Source of the DNA: Deltaproteobacteria bacterium
GTDB taxonomy: Bacteria; Desulfobacterota; Desulfomonilia; UBA1062
DNA length: 64,000 nucleotides
NCBI GenBank assembly: GCA_018434685.1
Contig: JAHDOV010000002.1
Location: 62,001 to 126,000, forward strand
Direction: 5' to 3'
The position numbers were made by a program, and so were the translations under genes. Of this stretch, positions 1 to 9,522 are shown one piece after another; positions within the stretch are counted from its first letter, which is position 1; every line of letters begins with the position of its first letter. Below the pieces are notes generated by a model that did no database searches, had not been told where the DNA came from, and was given only the letters and a program-made list of their open reading frames with translations.

Positions 1-785
1 ACCCGGGCACCATTGGCGTCGTCCTGGTCTTCCACCCCTTTCGGCCGATCCTTTTCCGCAGCGGGCCCGGTCGTATCCTCTTTGCTTTTTTCGAGGGTCC
101 CCTCGGCCGCACTGTCCCTGGAGGCCGGGGCAGCTCCCTTCATCGCAGGCAAGGCCGGCGGTGAGAGCTCGTTGCCGGTGACCTCGAAGCTGCCTTTTGC
201 GGCAGAAACCTCCTGTTCATCCGGGACCGCGCCCATATCCCCGGCACGAAGGGGTGACGGGAGCACCAGGGCGAGCTCGACAGGCTCAGGCCTTGCAGGC
301 GCTTTGTCGCCAGGGATCCCCGCAGGGGCCGCAAGGGGTTGCCGGGACCTTGCCGGTGCCTCTGGCGACGCTTCGAGCAGGCCGGTACTCCTGCCGCTGT
401 CTTCCAGTGCAAGGTCCTGCATGGAGGATACCTGCTGTCTGTCAGGAGATACGGTGCTGTACAGGGAGAAGATGATGACCGCCGCGACACAAGCCGTGGC
501 AAACTCGAGGGGGATCTTGATCTGCGCCGGGACGAACAGGGTCTTCTTCATCCGTGTCCACCAGGTATCCCTGCTGAGTCGCTCATGGAGGGTTTCGAGA
601 AAATCCTCAGGCGCTTTCAGCCTGCCCTCCTCCCTGAGCTCCCCCGCAACGGACCGCAAAGAGGCGAGCTCCTGCCTGCACGCCTTGCACGTGGTCAGGT
701 GCTTCTCCACGAGGTCCTTCATCCGCTCGTCGAGCATCTCGTCCATATACTCCGACAGGTACCCTCTCACTTCCGTACAGTTCAT
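1..785 (-). CDS. Anti-sigma factor with zinc-finger domain (3' end outside window)
   Basis: Predicted membrane-anchored anti-sigma factor for the ECF sigma factor encoded just upstream. The stop codon of the sigma gene and this ATG are separated by one base, so the two are almost certainly translationally coupled. Near residues 30-36 an H-x3-C-x2-C motif (HLTTCKAC) is the signature of zf-HC2 anti-sigma domains. A hydrophobic stretch around residues 88-106 (FATACVAAVIIFSLYS) looks like one transmembrane helix. It is followed by a long Ala/Pro/Glu-rich, low-complexity segment that should be periplasmic. The reading frame is open to the window edge, so the C-terminus is missing. Family rule: such proteins hold the sigma factor until an envelope or redox signal releases it; the signal here is unknown. 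Confidence 0.82.
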   Translation of the reverse strand, partial: MNCTEVRGYLSEYMDEMLDERMKDLVEKHLTTCKACRQELASLRSVAGELREEGRLKAPEDFLETLHERLSRDTWWTRMKKTLFVPAQIKIPLEFATACVAAVIIFSLYSTVSPDRQQVSSMQDLALEDSGRSTGLLEASPEAPARSRQPLAAPAGIPGDKAPARPEPVELALVLPSPLRAGDMGAVPDEQEVSAAKGSFEVTGNELSPPALPAMKGAAPASRDSAAEGTLEKSKEDTTGPAAEKDRPKGVEDQDDANGAR

Positions 786-786
786 G

Positions 787-1380
787 CTACCTCACGCTCC
801 TCAATATATCCCTCAGCACCTGCCGGGCCCGGGCAAGCCTGGATTTCACGGTTCCCAGACCGTACCCGGTAATCTCGACGATCTCGTCGTAGGACAGTCC
901 CTCGATATCTCTCAGCACCACGACGCTCTTCTGTTCGGGTGGCAGGGTCTCTATCGCCTGTTGTATCAGGGTCCGCCTCCCCTTGTTTTCGAGCTCGTCC
1001 AGGGGAGAGGGGCACGTGTCGCAGATCCCTTCGCCCACAGGGCAGTCGTGATCGTTGTGGGGGGTGTCCAGGGAAAGTGTTTTTTTCTTTTTGCGGTACT
1101 GCGAGGATTTGAGCCGGTTCTTGCAGGTATTGACTGCTATGCGATACAGCCACGTGGAAAACGCAGACTCGCTCCGGAACCGCATGAGCGACCGATATGC
1201 CTTTATGAAGGTCTCCTGGGCGCAGTCGCCCGCCTCTGCATGGTCTCCAACAAACCAGTAGCACATCGTAAACACCCTGTCCTTGTGCCTGATCACCAGC
1301 TGATCGAAGGCCTCCCTGTCTCCGGCCTGAAAGGCCTGTATCAACGCCGCATCATCAACCGTCACTGTTTCCCCGCCCAT
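787..1380 (-). CDS. ECF-family RNA polymerase sigma factor (RpoE-like)
   Basis: A 197-residue sigma-70 family factor of the extracytoplasmic-function type. Region 2 spans about residues 17-90 and includes the DCAQETFIKAYRSL and FSTWLYRIAVN blocks. Region 4 spans about 138-190, with the helix-turn-helix LSYDEIVEITGYGLGTVKSR. There is no region 1 or 3. The linker between regions 2 and 4 is unusual: it holds His108, His111, Cys113, Cys120 and Cys123, a possible metal or redox site. AAGG lies a few bases before the ATG. The start overlaps the end of the pseudouridine synthase gene by 26 bp, and the anti-sigma gene follows directly. Targets cannot be read from the sequence. Confidence 0.9.
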   Translation of the reverse strand: MGGETVTVDDAALIQAFQAGDREAFDQLVIRHKDRVFTMCYWFVGDHAEAGDCAQETFIKAYRSLMRFRSESAFSTWLYRIAVNTCKNRLKSSQYRKKKKTLSLDTPHNDHDCPVGEGICDTCPSPLDELENKGRRTLIQQAIETLPPEQKSVVVLRDIEGLSYDEIVEITGYGLGTVKSRLARARQVLRDILRSVR

Positions 1381-2236
1381 TTACCTTAGACAAGTCCTCT
1401 TCAGAAAGGTTCCCGTCTTCCATGGTGAACACCACCCGTTCATGTTCAAACGGGCACTGAAATCCCAGCGAGTAGGCCGCAAGCCTCATGCCCTGGCTGT
1501 TCTTGTTTCCCCTGCCGTAACGGGGATCGCCCATCACCGGAAAGCCGATCCCGTTGAAATGGCGGCGGATCTGGTGGAGCCGGCCGGTCCTGATCACCAC
1601 CTCCACCCGGGAGGTGTTCGTCGGTGCATCGTATGACGTCGCCTCAAAGATGGTCAGAGCCGACTTGCCGTCCAGGGGGAGGTCTATGGTTCCGTGCCGG
1701 TGCTCTCCGGCAAGATCGCCCAAGACCTCGATGCGGTAGTGCTTTTCCACCTGGTTGTTCTGGAAAAGCATCGAGAGCTTCGATGCTGCCTCGCTGCTGT
1801 GGGCCAGGACCACCAGCCCCGATGCCTCGCGGTCTATCCGGTGTACGAGAAAGACCTTTCGCCTCGGGTTGAAAAAGAGCTCTGCCTGGCGGGTGAGTGC
1901 GCAGTGATCGCCATAGTTGGTGCCCTGGGTGAGCAGGCCCGGGGGCTTATACCAGACGCTGTAGTGCTGCCGGTCGGACAGGCACCGGGACTGCGGGGGT
2001 TTGAGCGCCAGGAGCTCGTCGTCGTAGTACAGTTCCAGGGTATCGCCTGCCCTGACCGGGGCTGTTGCCCGTCTGAGCCGCTCACGCCCGTGCTTTTTCC
2101 GGGTGATCCACACGGCCCCCTTGTTCATGGCATCCTTTATCCTGCCCCTGGACAGACCGGAACGCTGCGCAAGGATCTCGCTGGCAACGAGAGAACCGCT
2201 CGAGCTCACAGACACCTTGTATGAAATCCTGCTCAT
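1355..2236 (-). CDS. RluA-family RNA pseudouridine synthase
   Basis: A 293-residue member of the RluA/RsuA pseudouridine synthase superfamily, which isomerises specific uridines in rRNA or tRNA. An S4-like N-terminal part (SGLSRGRIKDAMNKGAVWI, residues 28-46) precedes the catalytic domain. The catalytic motif is HRIDREASGLVVLAH near residue 152, where the Asp is the family's nucleophile. Downstream, GRLHQIRRHFNGIGFPVMGDPRYG matches the conserved RluA substrate-loop motif (split here as GRLHQIRRHF and GDPRYG). The exact RluA subtype and target uridine are not assignable. It lies upstream of, and overlaps, the ECF sigma gene, so the three genes may form one transcript. Confidence 0.88.
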   Translation of the reverse strand: MSRISYKVSVSSSGSLVASEILAQRSGLSRGRIKDAMNKGAVWITRKKHGRERLRRATAPVRAGDTLELYYDDELLALKPPQSRCLSDRQHYSVWYKPPGLLTQGTNYGDHCALTRQAELFFNPRRKVFLVHRIDREASGLVVLAHSSEAASKLSMLFQNNQVEKHYRIEVLGDLAGEHRHGTIDLPLDGKSALTIFEATSYDAPTNTSRVEVVIRTGRLHQIRRHFNGIGFPVMGDPRYGRGNKNSQGMRLAAYSLGFQCPFEHERVVFTMEDGNLSEEDLSKVNGRGNSDG

Positions 2237-2318
2237 CGCCTGTGTCCCTCTCCTCTCACCCGTTCCCGCAGCTCATCTCTGAGAACATGATAACAATGGG
2301 GGAATAAATCATGTCTTT

Positions 2319-4103
2319 CTACAAGAGCGCCCTGATCTCTTCCCCGTTGATCTTTTCCTTCTCCAGCAGGATCTGTGACCCCCTGATGAGGATATCCTTC
2401 TTCTCCTTCAGGATGCTCACGGCCGTGGCATACCGCTGCTGTATGATCTCACGCACCTCCTCGTCGATGGACCTGGCCGTCTCGTCGCTGTAATCCTCCT
2501 GCATGGCGAGCCCTGTTTCAAGAAACCGCGAGCCCTTGTCATGGGCGAGATAGACCTGGCCCAGTCTTTCACTCATGCCGTATTCCTTCACCATGCTCTT
2601 TGCGATATCCGTGGCCTTGGACAGGTCGTTATGGGCGCCGGTGGAGATGTCGCCGAAGATGATCTCCTCTGCCGCCCGCCCGCCCAGAAGCGTGGAGATC
2701 TTGTTCAGGAGCTCCGTCCTGGTCATGAGGAACCGGTCATCAGTGGGCACCTGCATGGTGTAGCCGAGCGCAGCGATACCGCGGGGGATGATGGAGATCT
2801 TGTGTACCGGATCGGTCCCGGGCAGCGACATGGCCACCAGGGCATGCCCCATCTCGTGGTGGGCGACGATTTCCCGCTCCTTTTTGTTGATGAGCCGGTT
2901 CTTCTTCTCGAGCCCGCCGATGATCCGCTCCACCCCTTCCTGGAATTCAGCCATGGAGACCTGCTTTTTTCCGCTCCTGACGGCCAGCAGCGTCGCCTCG
3001 TTCACCAGGTTGGCAAGGTCGGCGCCGACCATACCCGGGGTCATGCCGGCCAGCCGCTCCACATCGACATCGGGTCCGGCCTTCACGTTCTTGAGGTGCA
3101 CCTTCAGAATGGCCTCACGGCCGACCTTGTCCGGACGGTCAACGAGCACGTGGCGGTCGAACCTTCCCGGCCTCAGGAGTGCAGGGTCGAGGATTTCCGG
3201 CCTGTTCGTTGCGGCCATGAGGATCACTCCCACCTTGGCATCGAAGCCGTCCATCTCCACCAGGAGCTGGTTCAGGGTCTGCTCCCGCTCGTCATGGCCG
3301 CCCATGGTTCCCATTCCCCGTGCCTTTCCCAGGGCATCGAGTTCGTCTATGAAGATGATGCACGGGGCCTTCTGCTTTGCCTGGACAAAGAGATCCCGCA
3401 CCCGTGCCGCGCCGAGCCCCACGAACATCTCCACGAATTCCGAACCGCTCATGGAGAAAAAGGGCACCTTGCTCTCTCCGGCCACGGCCTTTGCCAGGAG
3501 CGTCTTGCCGGTACCCGGCGGTCCCACGAGCAGGATGCCCTTGGGGATCTTTCCGCCGAGTTCGCTGAACCTCTCCGGGCTCTTGAGAAAGTCGATGATC
3601 TCCACGAGTTCCTGCTTGGCCTCGTCGACCCCGGCAACATCTTCGAAGGTCACATTGAGTTCATTTTCCATGTAGATCTTCGCCTTGTTCTTGCCCAGGG
3701 ACATGAAACCCGGCTGCTGGCCGCTCATGCGCCGCATCAGGAAATACCAGATGCCGATGAAGAGCACGAAGGGCACCAGCCATGAGACGATGTCCCGCAC
3801 AAAGGTGGACTCTATCTCCCCCTTGAAGGTGACGTTGTACTGGTCAAGCAGCTGAGAGAGCTCGGGATCCACCCTGACGGCATTGAATCCTTTTTGCTCC
3901 CCGTCCTCTTCGACCAGCTTGCCCTCGATGCGGTTAGCCGTGATGGCCACCTCCTTGACCTTTCCATCCTTGAGGAGATTCAGGAATTGACTGTAGGGAA
4001 TGGTCTTCACCGCATACATGGAGGCAATGTAGTTCTGCATGAGAAGAACCATCCAGATACCGATGAGTATGTACCAGATGGAAACCTTATGTTTTTTTTC
4101 CAT
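2319..4103 (-). CDS. ftsH: ATP-dependent zinc metalloprotease FtsH
   Basis: Inner-membrane AAA+ protease that extracts and degrades membrane and unstable cytosolic proteins as a hexamer. TM1 is about residues 8-26 and TM2 about 105-123, with a small periplasmic domain between. The AAA+ module has Walker A GPPGTGKT at 194-201 and Walker [11 protein letters not shown] around 248-257, followed by the second region of homology ([21 protein letters not shown]). The zinc site is HEMGH at 416-420 plus a likely third ligand Asp493. The usual FtsH motif is HEAGH, so the Ala-to-Met change is a small oddity. At 594 residues it lacks the long disordered C-terminal tail. It stands alone on the minus strand, divergent from msrAB. 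Confidence 0.95.
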   Translation of the reverse strand: MEKKHKVSIWYILIGIWMVLLMQNYIASMYAVKTIPYSQFLNLLKDGKVKEVAITANRIEGKLVEEDGEQKGFNAVRVDPELSQLLDQYNVTFKGEIESTFVRDIVSWLVPFVLFIGIWYFLMRRMSGQQPGFMSLGKNKAKIYMENELNVTFEDVAGVDEAKQELVEIIDFLKSPERFSELGGKIPKGILLVGPPGTGKTLLAKAVAGESKVPFFSMSGSEFVEMFVGLGAARVRDLFVQAKQKAPCIIFIDELDALGKARGMGTMGGHDEREQTLNQLLVEMDGFDAKVGVILMAATNRPEILDPALLRPGRFDRHVLVDRPDKVGREAILKVHLKNVKAGPDVDVERLAGMTPGMVGADLANLVNEATLLAVRSGKKQVSMAEFQEGVERIIGGLEKKNRLINKKEREIVAHHEMGHALVAMSLPGTDPVHKISIIPRGIAALGYTMQVPTDDRFLMTRTELLNKISTLLGGRAAEEIIFGDISTGAHNDLSKATDIAKSMVKEYGMSERLGQVYLAHDKGSRFLETGLAMQEDYSDETARSIDEEVREIIQQRYATAVSILKEKKDILIRGSQILLEKEKINGEEIRALL

Positions 4104-4327
4104 GCCCGCTCCTCCCGTGACACCGTCTTGTTCCTCTTTGTGTATAATATATGTTCATGTTTGCACTGTATCAACCAAACAACTGCAACTCAAGCGGTAT
4201 CGCTCCACCCGGGGTCTGAACAGCGCCCCTGTGCTGTCACCACGTGTGGGGGGGACACCGCGGTATGTTTTCCCTGAATCATTCTGCCTGGCCGGCGTCT
4301 CTAAACTGACACCACAAGGAGGATACC

Positions 4328-5398
4328 ATGATCAGGAAACTTTTTGGATCGATTTTGACCCTGCTGGTGTTATTCCCGGCAGGTGCGGGATATGCACAGG
4401 ATTCGGGACTGGCCAAGGCCACCTTTGCCGGCGGCTGCTTCTGGTGCATGGAATCGCCCTTTGAGAAACTCGACGGGGTCAGGGAGGTGATCTCGGGATA
4501 CACGGGCGGCAACCGGGAGAACCCCACCTATGAAGAGGTCTCTGCAGGGGGAACAGGCCATGTGGAGGCCATCGAGATACTCTACGATCCGACCAGGATA
4601 ACCTATTCGCAACTCCTGGAGGTCTTCTGGAGACAGGTGGACCCTACGGATAACAACGGACAGTTTGTCGACCGCGGTTCGCAATACCGGACAGTCATCT
4701 TCTATCATGACGCCGAGCAGAAAAGGCTTGCAGAACAGTCGCGGCAGGAACTCGAACAATCGGGACGATACGACAAACCGGTTGCCACGGAGATTCTCGA
4801 GGCATCGGCCTTCTACAGGGCTGAGGACTACCACCAGGACTACTACAAGAGAAACCCCCTGCGCTACAAGTACTACCGCTACAACTCAGGCCGCGACCAG
4901 TTCCTCGAGCAGACCTGGAACACGACAGAAAAAAGGGCATCAGGCCCGGATACGAGGAGTACCTATATGAAGCCATCCCAGGAAGACTTAAAGGCCCGCC
5001 TTACCCCGCTCCAGTACGAGGTTACCCAGGAAGACGGCACCGAGAGGGCGTTTGCCAATGAATACTGGGACAACAAGAACGACGGGATTTACGTGGATGT
5101 CGTATCGGGGGAAGTGCTCTTCAGCTCGCTGGACAAATACGATTCGGGGACCGGATGGCCGAGCTTCACCCGGCCGCTCGAACCGGACAACATCGTTGAA
5201 AAGACCGACAGGAGCCTGTTCACGACGCGAACGGAAGTCAGGAGCAGAAACGCGGATTCCCACCTCGGACACGTATTTCCGGACGGCCCCGCACCGACGG
5301 GCCGGCGCTACTGCATGAATTCTGCGGCGCTGCGGTTCATCCCCGTGGAGGATCTTGAGAAAGAAGGCTATGGTGCATACCTGAAGCTGTTCAAGTGA
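4328..5398 (+). CDS. msrAB: Exported bifunctional methionine sulfoxide reductase MsrA-MsrB
   Basis: Fused MsrA/MsrB that reduces both S- and R-methionine sulfoxide in oxidised envelope proteins. Residues 1-23 are a signal peptide ending GYAQ. MsrA (about 28-190) carries GGCFWCME with nucleophile Cys37. MsrB (about 218-352) carries [11 protein letters not shown] with nucleophile Cys329. The structural zinc cysteines of many MsrB proteins are absent: the first CxxC position is Asp257/Ser260 in [11 protein letters not shown], so this is a zinc-free form, as seen in some fused MsrAB proteins. AAGGAGG lies 6-7 bases before the ATG. Electrons for periplasmic MsrAB usually come from a thioredoxin-like or membrane partner, which is not encoded nearby. 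Confidence 0.93.
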   Translation: MIRKLFGSILTLLVLFPAGAGYAQDSGLAKATFAGGCFWCMESPFEKLDGVREVISGYTGGNRENPTYEEVSAGGTGHVEAIEILYDPTRITYSQLLEVFWRQVDPTDNNGQFVDRGSQYRTVIFYHDAEQKRLAEQSRQELEQSGRYDKPVATEILEASAFYRAEDYHQDYYKRNPLRYKYYRYNSGRDQFLEQTWNTTEKRASGPDTRSTYMKPSQEDLKARLTPLQYEVTQEDGTERAFANEYWDNKNDGIYVDVVSGEVLFSSLDKYDSGTGWPSFTRPLEPDNIVEKTDRSLFTTRTEVRSRNADSHLGHVFPDGPAPTGRRYCMNSAALRFIPVEDLEKEGYGAYLKLFK

Positions 5399-5695
5399 TC
5401 GGCACTGGCCCAATTTTGTTTCGTTTTTCCCTGCCGGACCAAAATTGAACCATCCCCTGCCCATTGCATTCAGCGTGCAGGGGATGTGTCCGGCCTTGGT
5501 GATTATTTCATAATTAATTGATATTATAATATATTATTATCGGTACAGCCCGCCTGCACCACCCGGACAGGACTCCTTCATCCCTGATGACGCAAGTGGA
5601 GACGTTCTTGCACTACCACTTCCCAGGAAGGGCACGTCATAGAGGCGAGAGACGCTTGAGCGCAATGACAAAAAGGCACTGAGGAGGGAGAGACC
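5399..5695. other. Intergenic region between msrAB and asnB
   Basis: I see no gene here. An 8-bp inverted repeat (CAATTTTG ... CAAAATTG, 5412-5448) and a 7-bp one (CCCCTGC ... GCAGGGG, about 5454-5483) follow msrAB and may end its transcript, but neither is followed by a T-run. A strongly AT-rich tract (about 5503-5540) contains TATAAT at 5525-5530 and is the likely asnB promoter region; no clear -35 box was found at standard spacing. Confidence 0.45.
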
Positions 5696-7609
5696 ATGTG
5701 CGGGATTGCAGGCGTATACCATTACCGGGCTGGTGGAATCGACCCTGCGGCCATCAGTGGGATGCTCCCCTTCATGAGCCACAGGGGGCCTGATGAATCA
5801 GGCACTTATCGGGACGAGGAGGTCGTGCTCGGTCACACGAGGCTTGCCATCATCGATCTGACTTCCGGCTCCCAGCCCATGTCGAATGCGGACAGAACCA
5901 TCTGGGTCTGTGCCAACGGCGAGATCTTCAACTACATTGAGCTGAAGAAGAAGCTCTCCGCACAAGGGCACACCTTTTCCACCACCTGCGACATAGAGGT
6001 TATCCCGCACCTCTACGAAGAATACGGCCTTGATTTTCTCGGCCACATGAACGGACAGTTTGCCTTTGCCTTGTGGGATACCCGCCAGCACAGGCTTGTT
6101 CTTGCCCGCGACCGGTTCGGCATAGCCCCGCTCTTCTATGCCTACCGGGGAGCTTCCCTCGTATTCGCCTCCACGGTCAAGTCCCTCATGCCCATAGTGG
6201 GCAGCCTGAGCATGGACCTCGAGGGGCTGGCACAGGTCTTCACCTTCTGGAATACCCTGGCACCACGGACGGTATTCAGGGGCATCAGACAGCTCAGACC
6301 CGGCGAATGCATGGTGCACGACAGAGACGAAATACGTTCGTTCACCTACTGGGACCTGTCGTTCCCCTGCGACGGAGAGCACGATATCAGCACCGAAGCG
6401 AATGCCATCGAACAGATCCGGACGACCCTGGATGAGGCAACGGCTATCCGGCTCCGGTCAGATGTCCCGGTGGGGGCATATCTGAGCGGAGGCCTCGACT
6501 CGAGCATCCTGACCACACTCGTGAAGAGGCATGCCGGCCATATGGAGACGTTTTCGGTGAGTTTTGAAGATCCCGCCTATGACGAGGCGCCGTTTCAGCA
6601 CGCCATGGGCGAGATGCTCGGAACGACCCACCGGGTGAGGAAGGTTTCCTATACCGATATCGGGAATGCCTTCATTGATGTCGCAGGGCATTGCGAGACA
6701 CCGGTCCTGCGGTCTGCCCCGGCCCCCATGTTCATGCTCTCGGAGCTGACCCACAGCCACGGCATCAAGGTGGTGCTCACCGGGGAAGGCGCTGACGAGA
6801 TGTTCGGCGGGTACGACATCTTCAAGGAGGCGAAGATCCGCCGTTTCTGGTCAAAAAACCCCTCATCGAGCCTGCGCCCCCTGCTCCTGTTTGCCCTCTA
6901 CCCGTATTCCCCTGTCCAGATGAAGAGATCACGACAGCTCCTGGTTTCCTTCTACAAAAAGGATCTGCTCGACACGGACCACTTCGGCTACTCACACCTG
7001 CCGACCTGGAGGAATACCGCCTCCATCATGCACTACTTCTCCGACGAGGTGAAGCATGCCCTGCATGACTACGACCCGATGGAGGAGCTGGCGGCATTCA
7101 TGCCCGCCGAGTTCTCTACGTGGCACCCGCTCAACCAGGCGCAGTACCTGGAGACGAAACTCCTCCTCGCCGGGTACCTGCTGTCCTCTCAGGGTGAACG
7201 CATGACCATGGCCCACAGCGTGGAGGGACGCTATCCCTTTCTCGATCATGCCGTGGCGGAGCTCTCCGCGCGCATCGATCCGCGGCTCAAACTGAAGGGG
7301 CTGAGCGAGAAGTATGTGCTGAAAAAGGCGTATGAGCATGAGCTCCCGCGGGAAATATTCTCCCGGACGAAACGGCCCTACGGCGCACCGAACACGGAGG
7401 CCTTTTTCGCTCAGGGCAGGCCGCGGGACAGTATCCGGGATTACCTCGCCTGCGACGGACCCGGCTCAACCGGGCTCTTCGACACGGCCGCGCTTCAGAA
7501 GCTGCTCGACAAGTGCGGCCGATCTGGAACCCTTGGATTCCGGGACAACAGCGCGTTCATGGGCATACTCTCCACCCGCATCATTGCGCGGCTATTCTGC
7601 GGAGACTAG
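5696..7609 (+). CDS. asnB: Asparagine synthase (glutamine-hydrolysing)
   Basis: Makes asparagine from aspartate, ATP and glutamine, or an AsnB-family amide ligase acting on another carboxylate. MCGIAGVY at the N-terminus places the class II amidotransferase nucleophile at Cys2 after Met removal. The glutaminase domain spans about 2-200 (SHRGPDESG, ANGEIFNY). The synthetase domain has the PP-loop LSGGLDSS around residue 263 and the GEGADEMFGGY motif around 365. At 637 residues it is longer than E. coli AsnB and of the usual length for the AsnB_1 type widespread in bacteria. It stands alone, with an AT-rich promoter region upstream and the convergent acyl-CoA synthetase gene only 19 bp downstream. 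Confidence 0.92.
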   Translation: MCGIAGVYHYRAGGIDPAAISGMLPFMSHRGPDESGTYRDEEVVLGHTRLAIIDLTSGSQPMSNADRTIWVCANGEIFNYIELKKKLSAQGHTFSTTCDIEVIPHLYEEYGLDFLGHMNGQFAFALWDTRQHRLVLARDRFGIAPLFYAYRGASLVFASTVKSLMPIVGSLSMDLEGLAQVFTFWNTLAPRTVFRGIRQLRPGECMVHDRDEIRSFTYWDLSFPCDGEHDISTEANAIEQIRTTLDEATAIRLRSDVPVGAYLSGGLDSSILTTLVKRHAGHMETFSVSFEDPAYDEAPFQHAMGEMLGTTHRVRKVSYTDIGNAFIDVAGHCETPVLRSAPAPMFMLSELTHSHGIKVVLTGEGADEMFGGYDIFKEAKIRRFWSKNPSSSLRPLLLFALYPYSPVQMKRSRQLLVSFYKKDLLDTDHFGYSHLPTWRNTASIMHYFSDEVKHALHDYDPMEELAAFMPAEFSTWHPLNQAQYLETKLLLAGYLLSSQGERMTMAHSVEGRYPFLDHAVAELSARIDPRLKLKGLSEKYVLKKAYEHELPREIFSRTKRPYGAPNTEAFFAQGRPRDSIRDYLACDGPGSTGLFDTAALQKLLDKCGRSGTLGFRDNSAFMGILSTRIIARLFCGD

Positions 7610-7628
7610 CGGCCCGTGCAGCCCCTCA

Positions 7629-9317
7629 TCAGACAGCATCTCGCGCCTGGTCTCTCTTCTTCCTGTCGAGCTCTTTCAACTCGCGGCGCAGTATCTTGCC
7701 CACGGCACTCTTCGGGAGCTCTTCGATGAACTCTATCTGGCGCGGCACCTTGTAGGAGGCAAGCTTCTGCTTGCAGTAGGCGATGACCTCCTCCCGCTCC
7801 AGGTTCTCGCCCTGCCGGAGCACCACGTATGCCTTCGGGGCCTCTCCCCGGTAGTCATCGGGCACACCGATGGTGCATGCCTCCAGGATCTTGGGATGCT
7901 CGAAGAGCACCTCGTCGATCTCCTGGGGAAAGATGTTGTATCCGCTGGCAACGATCATGTCCTTCTTCCTGTCCACGATCGTGAGGTAGCCGTCCTCGTC
8001 GAGAAACCCGATGTCTCCGGTATAGAGCCACGAGTCCTTCAGGACGGCTGCGGTTTCTTCGGGCTTGTTGTAGTAGCCCTTCATGACCTGCGGGCCCTTG
8101 AACACGATCTCCCCCGGTTCTCCGAGCTTCATCTCCCTCGAGGCGTCATCGACATCGACGATCTTTACATCGGTGCCGGGCAGGGGCACCCCCACAGTGC
8201 CGGGCTTGACATTCCCCCTCCACGGGGAAGCGGTGCCCATGGGGGTTATCTCGGTAAGCCCGTAGACATTGATGATATCTCCGCCGGTCAGCGTCTTGAG
8301 CTGATTGATCGTCTCCCCGGACAGGGGGGCAGCACCGGCGATGAATCCCTTGATGAAGGAAAGGTCCATGCCGGTGAATCTCTTGTCGTTCAACAGGCCG
8401 ACAAAGATGGTGGGAACACCGGGAAGATAGGTGGGCCTGAACTTCTTGAGCAGCTCGATAATGACACCGGGTTCCGGCCTCGGAACCAGGACATCGGTAC
8501 TCGCGCTGTAGATGCACAGGTTCTGGATACCGGTGAACCCTGCAGAGTGGAAAAAGGGGAAGATGGCAAGCATGCCTTCCTGCCCCTCTTTCAGGTCATA
8601 GAACCAGTGCCTGAGCTGCTGGACATTGCAGGACATGTTTGCATGGGTAAGCATCACGCCCTTGCTCGCCCCGGTGGTTCCGCCGGTGTAGATGAGCGCG
8701 CCCACCTCCTCCCAGGCCGCGGCATTGGCAACGGGCGTGGAGGGATATCTCCCCACGAGGTCCAAGAATTCGTACACCCCTCTGTGCGGTTCAATCTTCC
8801 GGTACATCTGCTTCTTCACATGGGGAAACAGCTGCTTCTTCGGGAACGGCAGGTAGTCGTTTATATGACAGGCAATGATACTCTCGATCTTGGTCTTCGA
8901 CTGAATCTTCAGGACCCTCGGGAGCAGCAGATCCAGCGTTATCAGGACCCTGGCGTCGGAATCGTCGAGCTGGTGGGAGAGTTCCCGCTCGGTATACAGC
9001 GGGTTGTTCATGGAGGCCACCGCACCGATCCGGAAGGTTGCGTAATTAGCGATGACCAGCTGGGGGATATTGGGCAACAGCATGGCCACCTTGTCGCCCC
9101 TGGTCACCCCGAGGCCGGTCAAGGCCCGTGCAAAGGAGTTTACAAGCCCTTCGAGCCCACGATAGGTGATCCGTTTCCCCATGTAGATCAATGCCACGGT
9201 ATCGGGGAAATTCCTTGCACTCCGGGCGAGCGCCTCGGGCATGGTGATGAGTTCAAAGTCGAGCTCGCGCGGGACATCGGGTTGATAGCTCTTGTACCAG
9301 ATCCTTTCAGAATCCAT
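7629..9317 (-). CDS. Long-chain fatty acid--CoA ligase (AMP-binding)
   Basis: ANL-superfamily acyl-CoA synthetase that activates a carboxylic acid through an acyl-adenylate. The P-loop-like motif YTGGTTGASKG lies near residue 210. Downstream come the A5 region VYGLTEITP, the adenosine-binding YTGDIGFLDEDGYLTIVDRKKDMI, and the C-terminal catalytic Lys motif PKSAVGKILRREL. The ATG at 9317 was chosen because AGGAGG sits 6 bases upstream; an earlier in-frame start lacks such a site. The protein then has 562 residues, typical for FadD-type enzymes. The substrate chain length cannot be read from the sequence. Its upstream region holds a perfect 16-bp inverted repeat that may be its operator. Confidence 0.9.
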   Translation of the reverse strand: MDSERIWYKSYQPDVPRELDFELITMPEALARSARNFPDTVALIYMGKRITYRGLEGLVNSFARALTGLGVTRGDKVAMLLPNIPQLVIANYATFRIGAVASMNNPLYTERELSHQLDDSDARVLITLDLLLPRVLKIQSKTKIESIIACHINDYLPFPKKQLFPHVKKQMYRKIEPHRGVYEFLDLVGRYPSTPVANAAAWEEVGALIYTGGTTGASKGVMLTHANMSCNVQQLRHWFYDLKEGQEGMLAIFPFFHSAGFTGIQNLCIYSASTDVLVPRPEPGVIIELLKKFRPTYLPGVPTIFVGLLNDKRFTGMDLSFIKGFIAGAAPLSGETINQLKTLTGGDIINVYGLTEITPMGTASPWRGNVKPGTVGVPLPGTDVKIVDVDDASREMKLGEPGEIVFKGPQVMKGYYNKPEETAAVLKDSWLYTGDIGFLDEDGYLTIVDRKKDMIVASGYNIFPQEIDEVLFEHPKILEACTIGVPDDYRGEAPKAYVVLRQGENLEREEVIAYCKQKLASYKVPRQIEFIEELPKSAVGKILRRELKELDRKKRDQARDAV

Positions 9318-9369
9318 AGACCACCTCCTGCTATTCATCACAGGTGCCGTGCACGATGGATCGAACAGA

Positions 9370-9410
9370 TTGAATTAATATTGTAATATAGTAATACAAT
9401 ATTAATTCAA
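9370..9410. promoter_or_regulatory. Perfect 16-bp inverted repeat, candidate operator
   Basis: The arms TTGAATTAATATTGTA (9370-9385) and TACAATATTAATTCAA (9395-9410) are exact reverse complements around a 9-base spacer. The site lies in the divergent interval between the acyl-CoA synthetase (start 9317) and DAHP synthase (start 9523) genes. It is much AT-richer than its surroundings. Long symmetric AT-rich sites in front of acyl-CoA synthetase genes are typical binding sites for TetR- or GntR-type fatty-acid regulators, but no such regulator is encoded in this window. As RNA it could also form a hairpin, but there is no T-run in either direction. Confidence 0.6.
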
Positions 9411-9490
9411 TTGAACCCCGGTGTCAATCATTCCGTGCCGCCCTGGCATGAGAATTATTATGCCTTTGACAGGACCTTCAAATCCATGTA

Positions 9491-9508
9491 GTTTCTATGC
9501 GTAGAAAC
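9491..9508 (+). promoter_or_regulatory. Hairpin in the DAHP synthase leader
   Basis: GTTTCTA-TGCG-TAGAAAC is a perfect 7-bp stem with a 4-base loop. It ends three bases before the GAGGAGG ribosome-binding site of the DAHP synthase gene. A possible -35 TTGACA is at 9466-9471. It may affect translation or mRNA stability; no function is proven. Confidence 0.35.
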
Positions 9509-9522
9509 ATCGAGGAGGACCC

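Noticed and set aside
13-1389. Long plus-strand open frame of 458 codons across the sigma and anti-sigma genes
   Set aside because: It is antisense to two genes with clear domains and has no protein-like motifs or ribosome-binding site.
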